Shown: positions 23,642 to 32,101 of the stretch, one piece after another
Layout of the letters: each line of letters opens with the position of its first letter
Position numbering within the stretch: the stretch's first letter is position 1
Origin: Candidatus Marsarchaeota G1 archaeon BE_D
GTDB lineage: Archaea > Thermoproteota > Thermoprotei_A > Marsarchaeales > Marsarchaeaceae
Length of the DNA stretch: 41,063 bases
Assembly (NCBI GenBank): GCA_003019595.1
Contig: NEXD01000009.1
Span: 1 to 41,063, forward strand
Reading direction: 5' to 3'
Position numbers and translations under genes: made by a program
The notes under the pieces: model-generated
The model's input: only the letters and a program-made list of their open reading frames with translations
Database searches by the model: none
What the model was told of the DNA's origin: nothing

Positions 23642-23650
23642 TCTTTTAAG
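23642..23650 (+). promoter_or_regulatory. TATA box of the Rieske gene
   Basis: TCTTTTAAG ends 21 bases before the ATG at 23672, which predicts a leaderless mRNA. Confidence 0.55.
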
Positions 23651-23671
23651 ACCTTTTTTCGCACTTTAAGT

Positions 23672-23974
23672 ATGTTCAAACCCGTTTGTTCGGTCGAAGA
23701 GCTCAGAGATTCAACACCCTTTCACTTTAGTGAAAACGGAAGGGATTACATACTGATTAAGCTCGGAAACGAAATTTTTGCGCTTGACGGAATCTGCACG
23801 CACGAATACGCAGAACTTTGGAACGGGTTTGTCACAGAAGACGTGCTAACTTGTCCGCTCCACCTTTCGCAGTTTGATGTAAGAACGGGTGAAGTGGTCA
23901 CGCCTCCAGCCGAAAAACCACTACGCAAATACAGCGTAAAGGTGGAGCATGGAAGAGTTTACGTTGACATTTAG
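23672..23974 (+). CDS. Rieske-type [2Fe-2S] ferredoxin
   Basis: Soluble 100-residue Rieske protein. Cluster ligands are Cys42-x-His44 (CTHEY) and Cys61-x-x-His64 (CPLHLSQFDVRTGE). There is no membrane helix and no disulfide cysteine pair, so it is the ferredoxin type found with dioxygenases, nitrite reductases or as stand-alone electron carriers, not the bc1-complex type. No oxygenase gene is adjacent. It has its own promoter with a palindrome just upstream, suggesting specific regulation. The TAG stop overlaps the TAA stop of the convergent ureohydrolase by sharing TTAG. Confidence 0.93.
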   Translation: MFKPVCSVEELRDSTPFHFSENGRDYILIKLGNEIFALDGICTHEYAELWNGFVTEDVLTCPLHLSQFDVRTGEVVTPPAEKPLRKYSVKVEHGRVYVDI

Positions 23975-24852
23975 GCGCGCTTGACCCATATCGCTTTGCT
24001 CAACGTTGTCGCAGCAAGCAGTGCGCTCATGTCCATCACGTCGTAGCACGGTGTGAGTTCGACCAAATCGAAAAGCTTGGGTTTGAGTGTTTGACAAAGT
24101 TTTTCAACCAACCAGAGAAGCTCACGCGGATAAAAGCCTCCCACCGAAGGACTGTTGACACCTGGGGCGCACGAAGGGTCAAAAGCGTCCATGTTCACGC
24201 TGATTTGTAGCGCTTGACCGCTGAGCTCTTTTAGTAGGCGCTCTAAAAGCGTGTTCAAGCCCTGGTTTTCAATTTGACTCATCGTTATGATTTCAACTTT
24301 GAGCTTTTTTGCTTCTGTGAACAAATAGGGATGGTTCGAGTGCTCTCTTACCCCGACTACGATTATTTTTGAAGAAGCACTTGCCTCACGAATCCAGCGA
24401 ACAACTCGCCCACTTGTCAAACCGGGATACTCAACTCTCACATCTGGGTGAGCGTCAAAAAGCAAATAACAAGGCTCTTTTTCAAGTTCACAAAAAGCCT
24501 TAAAAGCGCAGTAAGAAGAAGTGCTGTCACCACCCATTACGAGCGTCTCAAGAGAGCTTTGAACCGAAAGTTTTACCGCTTCAACCGTTCTTTTCCATGT
24601 TTCTTGAGGATCACCGTTTAAAGTGTCAACGTCGCCGTAGTCGCAGATTTCAAAGCCACCCTGATAAGGAAGCGAATAAAAGTGCTCTCTAATCTTTTTT
24701 GGGGCGGCTCTACTTCCTGCTCTTGTCGCGGCCGCACCATCCCATGGCACCCCAAGTAGCGCAACGTCCGTTTTTTCCAAGCCTTTTTTTATCACTTGAC
24801 CTATTCTTTTTTCAAAAGGGTCTCCTATCGAAAAGCCAGCACTTCTAAACAT
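23971..24852 (-). CDS. Ureohydrolase-family protein (arginase/agmatinase fold), atypical metal site
   Basis: 293 residues with the arginase/agmatinase fold: 'VALLGVPWDGAAATRAGSRAAP', 'VMGGDSTSSY', 'LFDAHPDVR' and 'NMDAFDPSCAPGVNSP..GGF' in the usual order. Active members hold two Mn ions with the motifs GGDH, DAHxD and DxD. Here the His after GGD is Ser110, and the first Asp of DxD is Asn220; Asp133, His135, Asp137 and Asp222 remain. The usual di-manganese centre should be weakened or mononuclear, so agmatinase activity is doubtful, and another substrate, or a non-catalytic role, is possible. The ATG 24852 has GCTTAAGG about 21 bases upstream on the minus strand. Confidence 0.85.
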   Translation of the reverse strand: MFRSAGFSIGDPFEKRIGQVIKKGLEKTDVALLGVPWDGAAATRAGSRAAPKKIREHFYSLPYQGGFEICDYGDVDTLNGDPQETWKRTVEAVKLSVQSSLETLVMGGDSTSSYCAFKAFCELEKEPCYLLFDAHPDVRVEYPGLTSGRVVRWIREASASSKIIVVGVREHSNHPYLFTEAKKLKVEIITMSQIENQGLNTLLERLLKELSGQALQISVNMDAFDPSCAPGVNSPSVGGFYPRELLWLVEKLCQTLKPKLFDLVELTPCYDVMDMSALLAATTLSKAIWVKRA

Positions 24853-24873
24853 ATGAGGACATTTCGGCTGTGA

Positions 24874-24881
24874 CCTTAAGC
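24874..24881 (-). promoter_or_regulatory. TATA box of the ureohydrolase gene
   Basis: GCTTAAGG on the minus strand ends 21 bases before the ATG at 24852. Confidence 0.5.
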
Positions 24882-24900
24882 TTTTTTGTGCACAACAAAG

Positions 24901-24908
24901 AATATATT
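24901..24908 (+). promoter_or_regulatory. TATA box of the FUN14-like gene
   Basis: AATATATT ends 22 bases before the ATG at 24931. It supports that ATG over the in-frame TTG at 24886. Confidence 0.5.
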
Positions 24909-24930
24909 ACCGAGCGAGTTGTTTTACTTG

Positions 24931-25227
24931 ATGCAGACACTGATACCTTATTTACCACCGAGCATAAGCTCTTTCATACTGTTTTTCATAGTGGGGTTAC
25001 TTATTGGCGTAGCAATCAAGAAGGCTGTGGTTTCCGCGGTGCTTGTGATACTTGCGGCGCTCATTGCCTCATTTGCTGGCTTAAACGCTCTCTCGCCCTA
25101 TGCCACACAATTTCTGAGTCACGTTCCTAGCATTGTGAGCTCAGCTTATCACGTAGTAGGACCGCTCATCACCACTGTTCCTATCGCGTTTCTTATCGGT
25201 TTGGTCGTGGGCTTTTGGAAGGGCTGA
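24931..25227 (+). CDS. Small membrane protein, FUN14-like
   Basis: 98 residues with hydrophobic segments at about 12-32, 34-52 and 75-95. The order 'F.VGLLIGVAIKKAVVSAVLVILAAL' early and 'FLIGLVVGFWKG' at the very end is what FUN14 (PF04930) domain proteins show: a G-x(3)-G-x-A-x-K-K segment and a terminal G-x(3)-G-F helix. FUN14 proteins in archaea have no assigned function. I use ATG 24931 because a TATA element sits 22 bases upstream; earlier in-frame TTG codons would add a polar extension. Confidence 0.55.
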   Translation: MQTLIPYLPPSISSFILFFIVGLLIGVAIKKAVVSAVLVILAALIASFAGLNALSPYATQFLSHVPSIVSSAYHVVGPLITTVPIAFLIGLVVGFWKG

Positions 25228-25233
25228 CCAAAG

Positions 25234-25241
25234 ATTTAAAA
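25234..25241 (+). promoter_or_regulatory. TATA box of the PEBP gene
   Basis: ATTTAAAA ends 23 bases before the ATG at 25265. Confidence 0.5.
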
Positions 25242-25264
25242 CCTTTTGCGCGCTTTTACTCAAA

Positions 25265-25714
25265 ATGTTTGCGATAAAGTCAACCTTTGAGGGTGTGTTT
25301 CCCAAAAAGTACACGTGCGACGGCGAAAACGTTTCACCAGCGCTTGAGTGGACTGGCGCGCCTTCTTGCAAGGCTTTTGCGCTTATAGTGGAAGACCCAG
25401 ATGCGCCGATGGGAACTTTTGTGCACTGGGTGCTCTACAACATGCCACAAACACTTTCGAAGCTTCCCGAGGGGATTCCGAAAAACAAAAGCGTGCCTGG
25501 CATCGGAACACAAGGGTATAACGACTTTGAGCAAATTGGCTATGACGGTCCTTGCCCACCACGAGGGCATGGGCAACACAGGTATTATTTCAGGCTTTAC
25601 GCTTTAAGCAAGGAAACGAGCTTCGAAGCGGGTCTCACCGCAAAGGAGCTTAAAGCGAGAATTTCGCCACTAATAGTTGGAACCGCCGAGTTTATGGCAA
25701 AATACGGAAGGTGA
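25265..25714 (+). CDS. YbhB/YbcL-type PEBP family protein
   Basis: 149-residue phosphatidylethanolamine-binding-like protein. The conserved ligand-pocket motifs are 'VEDPDAPMGTFVHWVLYNMP' (D-P-D-x-P and H-W) and 'GPCPPRGHGQHRYYFRLYAL' (G-x-H-R-Y). It has no signal peptide and should be cytoplasmic. The bacterial and archaeal homologues have no clear role. The stop TGA abuts the stop of the convergent nurA gene without a gap. Confidence 0.93.
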   Translation: MFAIKSTFEGVFPKKYTCDGENVSPALEWTGAPSCKAFALIVEDPDAPMGTFVHWVLYNMPQTLSKLPEGIPKNKSVPGIGTQGYNDFEQIGYDGPCPPRGHGQHRYYFRLYALSKETSFEAGLTAKELKARISPLIVGTAEFMAKYGR

Positions 25715-26704
25715 TTAAGAGTTCAAAGCGTCCAAAAGGTCATGCGAGTAAGCTTCTTGTAACACACCAGCCAGTTGTTCGCTTGACTTTGCAAGCCTAA
25801 TGAGTTTAAGCTTTACAAGCTCTCCTTCGATTTGTGTTCTTATTCTTGCTACACGGTCTGCGTGAACAAGCCCGAGTGGATAACCAGGAGACTGAACAGA
25901 GGATGAATTTAGCGTGAGCACTTCGAGCACGCGATTAGAAGAGTTTGAAAAAACTTCCACAAGATACGGCTTTTGCGCGCTTGAGTTGAGTTTTGCAACA
26001 AACAGTTTTGTGTTGTAACTTGGATTTTGGCCTCTCTTCGCTTCTCCGACTTTTACCCAGTAAAAATCTTTGCCCTGCTTTCGCATGATTTGTTCAACGT
26101 ACTGCGTGATAGGACGCCCCCTTTTTGAAAGCGTGGTCTTCTTCGCAAACCCAACAAGCGAAGCTCCGTTTTCGTGACACGCGCTGAGTAAGGAAGTGAG
26201 CTCTTTGAGCTCCGCTGTGTCGTACAAGTAGCTAAAGTTACCGTCCAAAACCACAATTTCCGCACCCTCCCGCTCAACCAAGTGCCTTGCCAAGCGTAGT
26301 TCGGCCACTCTTCTTGCACGTCCAGTTAGATTTGCTATCACTTCACCTTTACGAATTTCACGGTTTTCTAATTGTTTTTCAAGGAATTCGAGCGAGCGGT
26401 GGTAAAGCTTTGTTTTCACCTCTCTACTTTCGACAAACGTGAAGCTCAGAAAGTTGTAAGGGCCTAGCGCGCCAACATAGTCAAGCGCGCTGTAGCACAC
26501 CGCAAAAACGCGGTTGAGCTCAGCCACCAAATAAGCGTAGTTGAAAAACGCGTGGTTTCCACCATCCACAAACCACACGGGTTTTTGCGCTTCTTCCGTA
26601 AGCTCTACAAACACGGCTTCAGGCTCTGTCCAAGTGACGCTTTTGTTCTGCGCAACAAGCGCTTCAAACTCTTCTATGTCATCGTCTAACTTCATTTCGC
26701 TCAA
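25715..26704 (-). CDS. nurA: NurA 5'-3' nuclease
   Basis: RNase-H-like nuclease that works inside the HerA hexamer to resect DNA ends to a 3' overhang. Conserved acidic and basic residues are seen in 'WFVDGGNHAFF' (Asp47), 'RVAELRLARHL', 'IVVLDGNFSY', 'VGFAKKTTLSKRGRP' and 'GLVHADRVARI'. 329 residues is normal for the family. The first canonical start (TTG 26704) leaves a 37-base gap to rad50, yet the frame stays open upstream as an amphipathic helix (DTLDEELQSLSKDLSE) to a stop at 26756-26758, so translation may begin at a non-canonical CTG (26749) overlapping the end of rad50. It is the last gene of the herA-mre11-rad50-nurA operon. Confidence 0.93.
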   Translation of the reverse strand: MSEMKLDDDIEEFEALVAQNKSVTWTEPEAVFVELTEEAQKPVWFVDGGNHAFFNYAYLVAELNRVFAVCYSALDYVGALGPYNFLSFTFVESREVKTKLYHRSLEFLEKQLENREIRKGEVIANLTGRARRVAELRLARHLVEREGAEIVVLDGNFSYLYDTAELKELTSLLSACHENGASLVGFAKKTTLSKRGRPITQYVEQIMRKQGKDFYWVKVGEAKRGQNPSYNTKLFVAKLNSSAQKPYLVEVFSNSSNRVLEVLTLNSSSVQSPGYPLGLVHADRVARIRTQIEGELVKLKLIRLAKSSEQLAGVLQEAYSHDLLDALNS

Positions 26705-26741
26705 ATCCTTGCTCAGGCTTTGTAGCTCTTCGTCAAGCGTG

Positions 26742-29003
26742 TCAGCCAGAGACGCTCACCACTGAACCATCTTTCGAATACTCAACTCGAATTATCGTTT
26801 GGCCTATCGATTCCAGCGCCTTGTGATGCGAAACAAGAATAATTTGAGGAATTTCAAGCCTTTCCAAAACCATCTGAAACTTTGTGAGCTGCTCTTCGCT
26901 AAAACCGTCTGTCGGCTCGTCTAGCATCATAAAGTCCACGCCGATTCCGCGCATCTCTCTAGCTACACACCCAAGCGCAAGCCTGTAAGAAAGCGCAATG
27001 GTCGACCTTTCACCGCCACTGGGATACGGCATTTCAACCCATTCGCCTGCAATTCTCTTTTTCAAAACTGGTTTTAGTTCGTCGGTGAGCTCTACGGTTC
27101 TTTCGTCATCCTGCATCAAAAGGTCAAAGTATTCCTTCATCTTTACAGAAATTCGAGACTTTGCTTCTTCAAGTCTTAGAGCTTCGATCTTTTCAAGCGT
27201 TGGTATAAACGACTTTTCAAAAAAGCCACGCAGTTTTGAAAGCGTTTCAAGTTTTTGCGCGATTCTCTTTTGCTCCTCTAAGTCCCTTTTGTACTCTTCA
27301 ACTCTCCTTTGCTCGCTTTGCACAAGCTCTTTCAAGCGTTCCACGCTTTTGAGCGATTCTTCTCTTTGCTTTCTCACTTTATCGAACTCTTCTTTCGTTT
27401 GTGAATAAACCAAGCTCACACGCTCAAGCTCCGCCTTGTTTTGTTCAAGCGAGCGTTTGAGCTCGGCGATGCGCTCTTTGAGCGCTTGCTCTCTTTTTTT
27501 GATCTCTTCAAGTCTCGAAACTCTTTCTTCGTATTTGTTTTTTAAAAGCGTAAAACGCTGCGCTTCGTTTAACTCGCGCACTTCTTCTGATAGCCTTTTT
27601 TCCTCTTCTTCTAAGCTCTTTTCCCTTTCGAGAGATTGCCTTATTTCTTCAATTTTGTTTGCCACTTTCTCAAGCCTTTTCTGCTTTTCTATTTGTAGTT
27701 TCGCTTTGCTTTGGTTTTCTCTTACGCTTTCTAGTTCACGCTCAGCGTTGTCAAGCTCGATTTTTAGGCGATTGAGCGTTTGTTCTTCTTCTTCGAGGTG
27801 CTTTTTCCAGCTTTTTGTGTCAACCTTTGCGCCGCACACGTAACACTCGCCAGTTTGCACAAGCTTTGAATGACCTTGGATGAGCGACTCAAGCTTTGCG
27901 ATTTCCTTTAAAAGCTCTTCCTTTTTTTGATCGAGCTTTTTCACACTATCCGTAAGCGCGTCCAAGTCCAAACCAAAGTCTATCTCGGATTCTAACGCTT
28001 GCTTTTCTTTTTCAAGCTCGGAAAGCTGTCTTTTTTGGTTTTCAAGCACACCCTTTTCTCTGTTCACTCTCGCAAGCTCTCTTTGTAGCTCTTTGAGTTT
28101 TGAGTTTATTTCTTCCAAATCGTCGCTCAAAAGCTTCGGAGCTTCTTGCGCCAAAAGCTCGTCCTCTAACGCCTTAACTTCTTTCTCTAAACTCTGTCTT
28201 TGTTCGCTAGTGATGCCCAAATCTTCTTCAAAGCTTTTTAGAGCTTGCGTTTCAGCGTGTATCTTGTTTGAAATCAACGAGTATTCTTCGAACGCTTTGC
28301 GGTTCTTTTGCTCTAACTCTTGGTACATCTTTTCAAGAGTTTCAAGTGTTGCAAGCTCTTCCTCTAGCTGTGCTTTGTATCGCTTGAGATTTTCTTCGGC
28401 GTCCTTGTTCCTTTCTACACGAGATTGAACAAGATTTAGCGTGTTTCTTAACGCTTGAGAAAGGGTGTCAAGCTGTCTGTTCACGCGTTTTGCGTTTTGC
28501 ACCGCGACCGAAAACTTCGTAACACCTGTGGCCCTTCTCACAAGCTCTTCTGCGCTTGTTGATTCGTCTAAAAGCGTCTTTAACTCTTCTTGTCTGATGT
28601 ACACCGCCGCTCTAAAAAGTTTTGGCTCCCTCCAACCCGTGCTTTCTGGGATTCTTAGCTTTTTTACCACGAACTCTCTCATTTCTTTGGCAGTAAGTGT
28701 GTGTAGTTCGCCGTTTATCAAAACCCTGGCGCCTTGGTTTTTCTTTGAGCGAACGTTCCACTCTATCTGCAAATCTGGCTCAAGCTTTAGCACAATCTGA
28801 CAGTTTTCCTCGTTCACCCTGATTAGCTTTGTTATGTCGTAGCCAAAAAGCGCGGCTTCTATACTCTGAAGTATCGTGGATTTTCCACTACCCACATCGC
28901 CTTCTATTATGTTGATTCCGCTTGAAAACTCAAGCGTTGTGTCCACATGGCTTTTTATGTTTTTGAGGTGAACTTGTCTAATCTTGTAGTTCAAAGCTTT
29001 CAC
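26742..29003 (-). CDS. rad50: Rad50 ATPase
   Basis: SMC-like ATPase of the Mre11-Rad50 complex that opens and processes DNA ends. Walker A GDVGSGKST at 35-43; Q-loop region after it; two long coiled coils flank the zinc hook Cys387-Tyr-Val-Cys390; signature 'YPSGGERSTIALSYRLAL' and Walker B 'FMMLDEPTDGF' near the C-terminus. At 753 residues the coiled coil is shorter than in Pyrococcus or Sulfolobus (about 865-885). Its ATG 29003 lies inside mre11 (26-base overlap), so the two subunits are translationally coupled. Confidence 0.97.
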   Translation of the reverse strand: MKALNYKIRQVHLKNIKSHVDTTLEFSSGINIIEGDVGSGKSTILQSIEAALFGYDITKLIRVNEENCQIVLKLEPDLQIEWNVRSKKNQGARVLINGELHTLTAKEMREFVVKKLRIPESTGWREPKLFRAAVYIRQEELKTLLDESTSAEELVRRATGVTKFSVAVQNAKRVNRQLDTLSQALRNTLNLVQSRVERNKDAEENLKRYKAQLEEELATLETLEKMYQELEQKNRKAFEEYSLISNKIHAETQALKSFEEDLGITSEQRQSLEKEVKALEDELLAQEAPKLLSDDLEEINSKLKELQRELARVNREKGVLENQKRQLSELEKEKQALESEIDFGLDLDALTDSVKKLDQKKEELLKEIAKLESLIQGHSKLVQTGECYVCGAKVDTKSWKKHLEEEEQTLNRLKIELDNAERELESVRENQSKAKLQIEKQKRLEKVANKIEEIRQSLEREKSLEEEEKRLSEEVRELNEAQRFTLLKNKYEERVSRLEEIKKREQALKERIAELKRSLEQNKAELERVSLVYSQTKEEFDKVRKQREESLKSVERLKELVQSEQRRVEEYKRDLEEQKRIAQKLETLSKLRGFFEKSFIPTLEKIEALRLEEAKSRISVKMKEYFDLLMQDDERTVELTDELKPVLKKRIAGEWVEMPYPSGGERSTIALSYRLALGCVAREMRGIGVDFMMLDEPTDGFSEEQLTKFQMVLERLEIPQIILVSHHKALESIGQTIIRVEYSKDGSVVSVSG

Positions 29004-30189
29004 CCGTTGCTTCTTCGAGCTTCTTTAACACTTGAGTCTTGATTTTTTCTTCATAATCCGCATCCGTTTCTCCCTCCCTCTTTTCTTCACCGAGTGTGTC
29101 TATCAAAGAAGAGACGAATTCCACACTAACCTTGGCGGGAAAGGAAGAAGCGAGCGCTTCAAGCGCGCGCTTTTCAAACTCCTCTCCGCGCTCCACCACA
29201 ACCTCCTCAGGGTCAAGAAGCGCTCTGTCGTTGAACTTGAGCTCAACTCCCACCTCTTTTGCCAAAGAGCTCAACCTTCTTATGACGCTCGACCTTCTTC
29301 CGCTCGCAAGCTTTCCCCATATTTTCACAAGTATTAGCGCCTCTTTCGATAAGCGGGATGCGCTCTGCCTTACTCGCTCGCACACTTGTTCGCACAAATC
29401 CGCGTCGGACTTTCCTTCGGCTGAAATTTCGATGTATTCACCTTCAAGGAGTCTAAGCGGAACGTATTCGAAATCGAGCGTTTCGCGTTCAAGTTGAACA
29501 AAATAAAAACCTCTTTGTTCGCCTTTAAGATAGCTTTCCAAATCCCCAAGTCCGTAGCCCACGAAAAGAGGACCTGGGTAGTTCACCGGTTTTCCATCCT
29601 TTGTTTTGAGCTCAAGCCTTTTGTGGATGTGACCTGCTGCGTAATAGCTATAACCCTGAGGAAGCTTGCTTAGCGCGATCGTTTCTTCGCTTCTTGGAAT
29701 CAACCCAGTTTCGTAAATCGCTGTGTGAAACATAAAGACCGCGGGTTCACTTCCTTTGTGCTCTAAGTTTTCTGCGCGCTCAAAAAGCACCACTTCCTTT
29801 GCACCAGGTCTACCGTGTACGCCGTTGATCACGATACCACTAGGATCTTTCACAGCACCTTCAACCAGCGTGAGAAGACCATCCGCCGCAAGTAGCTCTA
29901 TCATGGACGAGTGTAGCGCCGAGTAATCGTGGTTACCGTAAATCGCGTAAATCCTTGTACCTCGGTCTCTGAGCGCTCTTAGGTGTTTTGTGAGCATTAT
30001 GGCCTCGCTCAAAGGCGGAATGTTGCTGTCAAAAAGGTCGCCAGAGATTAACACAAAGTCCACTTTTTCCTTTAAGCACTCTTCCACAAACGCGTTTACG
30101 GTTTCTTCTTCTTTTTTTCTTAGAAACTTCTCCGTAAGACCACCGACGTGCAAATCAGAGAGGTGAGCGAAGATTGCCAAAGCGATCAC
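28978..30189 (-). CDS. mre11: Mre11 nuclease
   Basis: Mn-dependent calcineurin-like phosphoesterase, 403 residues. The five phosphodiesterase motifs are present in order: 'HLSDLHVG', 'ISGDLFDS', 'IYGNHDY', 'MFHTAIYE' and 'AAGHIHKR'. A capping domain and a C-terminal acidic helical tail that should bind the Rad50 coiled coil follow. It starts with GTG or ATG at 30189, overlapping the HerA stop by four bases. It provides endo- and exonuclease activity on DNA ends, handing over to HerA-NurA. Confidence 0.96.
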   Translation of the reverse strand: MIALAIFAHLSDLHVGGLTEKFLRKKEEETVNAFVEECLKEKVDFVLISGDLFDSNIPPLSEAIMLTKHLRALRDRGTRIYAIYGNHDYSALHSSMIELLAADGLLTLVEGAVKDPSGIVINGVHGRPGAKEVVLFERAENLEHKGSEPAVFMFHTAIYETGLIPRSEETIALSKLPQGYSYYAAGHIHKRLELKTKDGKPVNYPGPLFVGYGLGDLESYLKGEQRGFYFVQLERETLDFEYVPLRLLEGEYIEISAEGKSDADLCEQVCERVRQSASRLSKEALILVKIWGKLASGRRSSVIRRLSSLAKEVGVELKFNDRALLDPEEVVVERGEEFEKRALEALASSFPAKVSVEFVSSLIDTLGEEKREGETDADYEEKIKTQVLKKLEEATGESFELQD

Positions 30190-31709
30190 TCCTCGATCAG
30201 CTTTTTTGGTGACAAACTTTCGCTTGGCAAGCTTCTTTTAAGCTCGTCCACAAACGGAATCTTGAGTGGAAGAGCAAACCCGATCACCGAGGATGTGAGA
30301 ACCGCTTCGCCTACGTCTAGTCTTAACAGCTCGTCTTCCTCGTTTTCCATGTCGTTTAGCGCGTTGTCTATCGCAGCCCTTCTTTCCTTGCCACTTGCCA
30401 TTCCCATGTAAATCTTGGTGTTTATGTTCGCAAGAATGTCTTCGGGTATCACGCTTATTAGCTGAGAAACCGCGATAAGACCCACGTTGAATTTTCTTCC
30501 CTCTCTTGCGATCCTCATATAAGCGTTTGGCGGGGAGTCCTTGCTCAAAACGCGTGGTGCTTCTTCAAGCACTACAGCCACGGGTGTGGGCTCCTTTCCT
30601 TCCTGCTTTTGCTTAATTCGCTTATCCAGGATATGGTGTGCGACCATATTGCCAAGTAAAAGCTCGGCATCGGCGCTTATCGTGCTTGTGTCGATCACCA
30701 CAACCTTTTTTTGTTCTAGCGCGCTATCCAGTTGTTCAAAGAAGTGTTCGCCAGAAATTTCCCCAGCTTTCAGTTTAGAAGGCATTTTAAAAATGCCATA
30801 GTGTCCTTCTTGGTCGAGCGAAAGAAGTCTGCCAAGTTTTCTTGAAAGCACGTACCTCGCGGTTTTTTCTGGGTCGTTGTTTTCAAGATTTTCATAAGCT
30901 CTTCCGTCTATGAGCGCTTCAATCCATTCATCACCGAAACTGTTTTCAGAACGTCTTGAAAGTAGCTCCGCTTCTCTCTCCTGCGCCTCACTAAGTTTTA
31001 TCACGCCGTTTATGTGCACAGGTCTAATGAGTCTTGTGCTCACCGCAAGCTTTGCTTCGCCTTTGGGATTTGGACTGAACGAAACAAGGCTTTCGCTCGC
31101 ATTCGGATGGTCTCTCAACGCTTCGTAATACTCTCGGTGAGGGTCCATCACGACCACTCCGAGCTTTGGGGAGTCCATAAGCGACCAAAGAAGAACCTTT
31201 AGAAGGTTGCTCTTTCCTCTTCCTGTGGTTGCAGCAACAAGAACGTGCGTCAACACAACTTTTTTTGGGTCGAGTATCACCTTAACACCCAAGTTCTTGT
31301 TCCCACTTCTCACATCGCCCAAGTAAAGGCCCCCGGGTTTTTTAAGAAAGCTCAGGTCTTCAGCACGAGCTTCTTTGAGTTCACACCCGGGAGGGATTGC
31401 GCTTCTTACGGTTTTTACACTTGAACCGTCGATTTCAACAAGCGGTTTTAGTTTAACGATAAGCGTCACAGGAGAACCAGCGTACGTGAGCGTATAAGGT
31501 TTAGCGTTTGCGCTCTGTTTGCTCATTTCAGCAAGAAACTGCTCGTTGATCGTTGAGACGTATTCGAACTTTGTGAGCTTTAAAAGAATGCGCTTTGAGC
31601 CGTTGTTGTACACGAAAAGCTCGCCAAGCTCTGCGCTTTCAAGAGGTGCCGCCACAACTTCCCTTGAGTTTCCTCCAAACACTTTTAGCGTCACTTCTGT
31701 CACCTTCAT
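30186..31709 (-). CDS. herA: HerA hexameric DNA translocase
   Basis: FtsK/VirB4-like ring ATPase, 507 residues. The N-terminal HAS-barrel (about 1-90) is followed by the RecA-like core: Walker A 'ATTGRGKSN' at 160-168, Walker B 'VAVVLEEAP' and the arginine-finger/sensor region 'REGRKFNVGLIAVSQ'. It pumps DNA into NurA. It is the first gene of the repair operon, with TATTTAAA about 18 bases ahead of ATG 31709 on the minus strand. Confidence 0.95.
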   Translation of the reverse strand: MKVTEVTLKVFGGNSREVVAAPLESAELGELFVYNNGSKRILLKLTKFEYVSTINEQFLAEMSKQSANAKPYTLTYAGSPVTLIVKLKPLVEIDGSSVKTVRSAIPPGCELKEARAEDLSFLKKPGGLYLGDVRSGNKNLGVKVILDPKKVVLTHVLVAATTGRGKSNLLKVLLWSLMDSPKLGVVVMDPHREYYEALRDHPNASESLVSFSPNPKGEAKLAVSTRLIRPVHINGVIKLSEAQEREAELLSRRSENSFGDEWIEALIDGRAYENLENNDPEKTARYVLSRKLGRLLSLDQEGHYGIFKMPSKLKAGEISGEHFFEQLDSALEQKKVVVIDTSTISADAELLLGNMVAHHILDKRIKQKQEGKEPTPVAVVLEEAPRVLSKDSPPNAYMRIAREGRKFNVGLIAVSQLISVIPEDILANINTKIYMGMASGKERRAAIDNALNDMENEEDELLRLDVGEAVLTSSVIGFALPLKIPFVDELKRSLPSESLSPKKLIEE

Positions 31710-31742
31710 CTATCACTTCAACAATGTTTAAATACTCTAAAA

Positions 31743-32018
31743 CTATAATATTTTAAAGCCCTTAACTGTTTCGTCGGGTTTCACTTCTTGTGTAGAGATT
31801 TTTTGAACTAGGATAGGCGGAGGCGCGTTTTTTATATGAGAAATAAAAGCGTCTATCGACTCGCGTTTTCCCTGAACAAAGATTTCCACGGAACCATCTG
31901 GAAGGTTCTTTGCGTACCCCGAAAGCGAAAGGCTGTTTGCGAGTGAGCGCGCGTAAGCCCTAAAGCCCACGCCTTGAACCACCCCCCACACCCGCGCTTT
32001 AAGTGCGAAAACCGCCAT
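31743..32018 (-). CDS. acyP: Acylphosphatase
   Basis: 91-residue enzyme hydrolysing acyl phosphates. The catalytic loop 'GVVQGVGFRAYARSLA' carries Arg20, and Asn38 follows in 'YAKNLPDGSVEI', both as in known acylphosphatases. The ATG 32018 has CATAAATC about 20 bases upstream on the minus strand. The gene ends 33 bases before herA and points the same way, so some read-through into the repair operon is likely. Confidence 0.95.
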   Translation of the reverse strand: MAVFALKARVWGVVQGVGFRAYARSLANSLSLSGYAKNLPDGSVEIFVQGKRESIDAFISHIKNAPPPILVQKISTQEVKPDETVKGFKIL

Positions 32019-32073
32019 CGATAGCTTTACTCTTTGTGAGATTTATGGGTGTTGTCAAACATTTTCGACAAAA

Positions 32074-32081
32074 CTTTTAAG
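32074..32081 (+). promoter_or_regulatory. TATA box of the OsmC-like gene
   Basis: CTTTTAAG ends 20 bases before the ATG at 32102, which predicts a leaderless mRNA. Confidence 0.55.
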
Positions 32082-32101
32082 AATTTGGAAAAAAGCAGGT
32101 T

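Noticed and set aside
26998-28800. Several Ser/Phe-rich open frames on the plus strand
   Set aside because: They are antisense to the Rad50 coiled coil, whose Glu/Lys/Leu codons read as Ser/Phe on the other strand.
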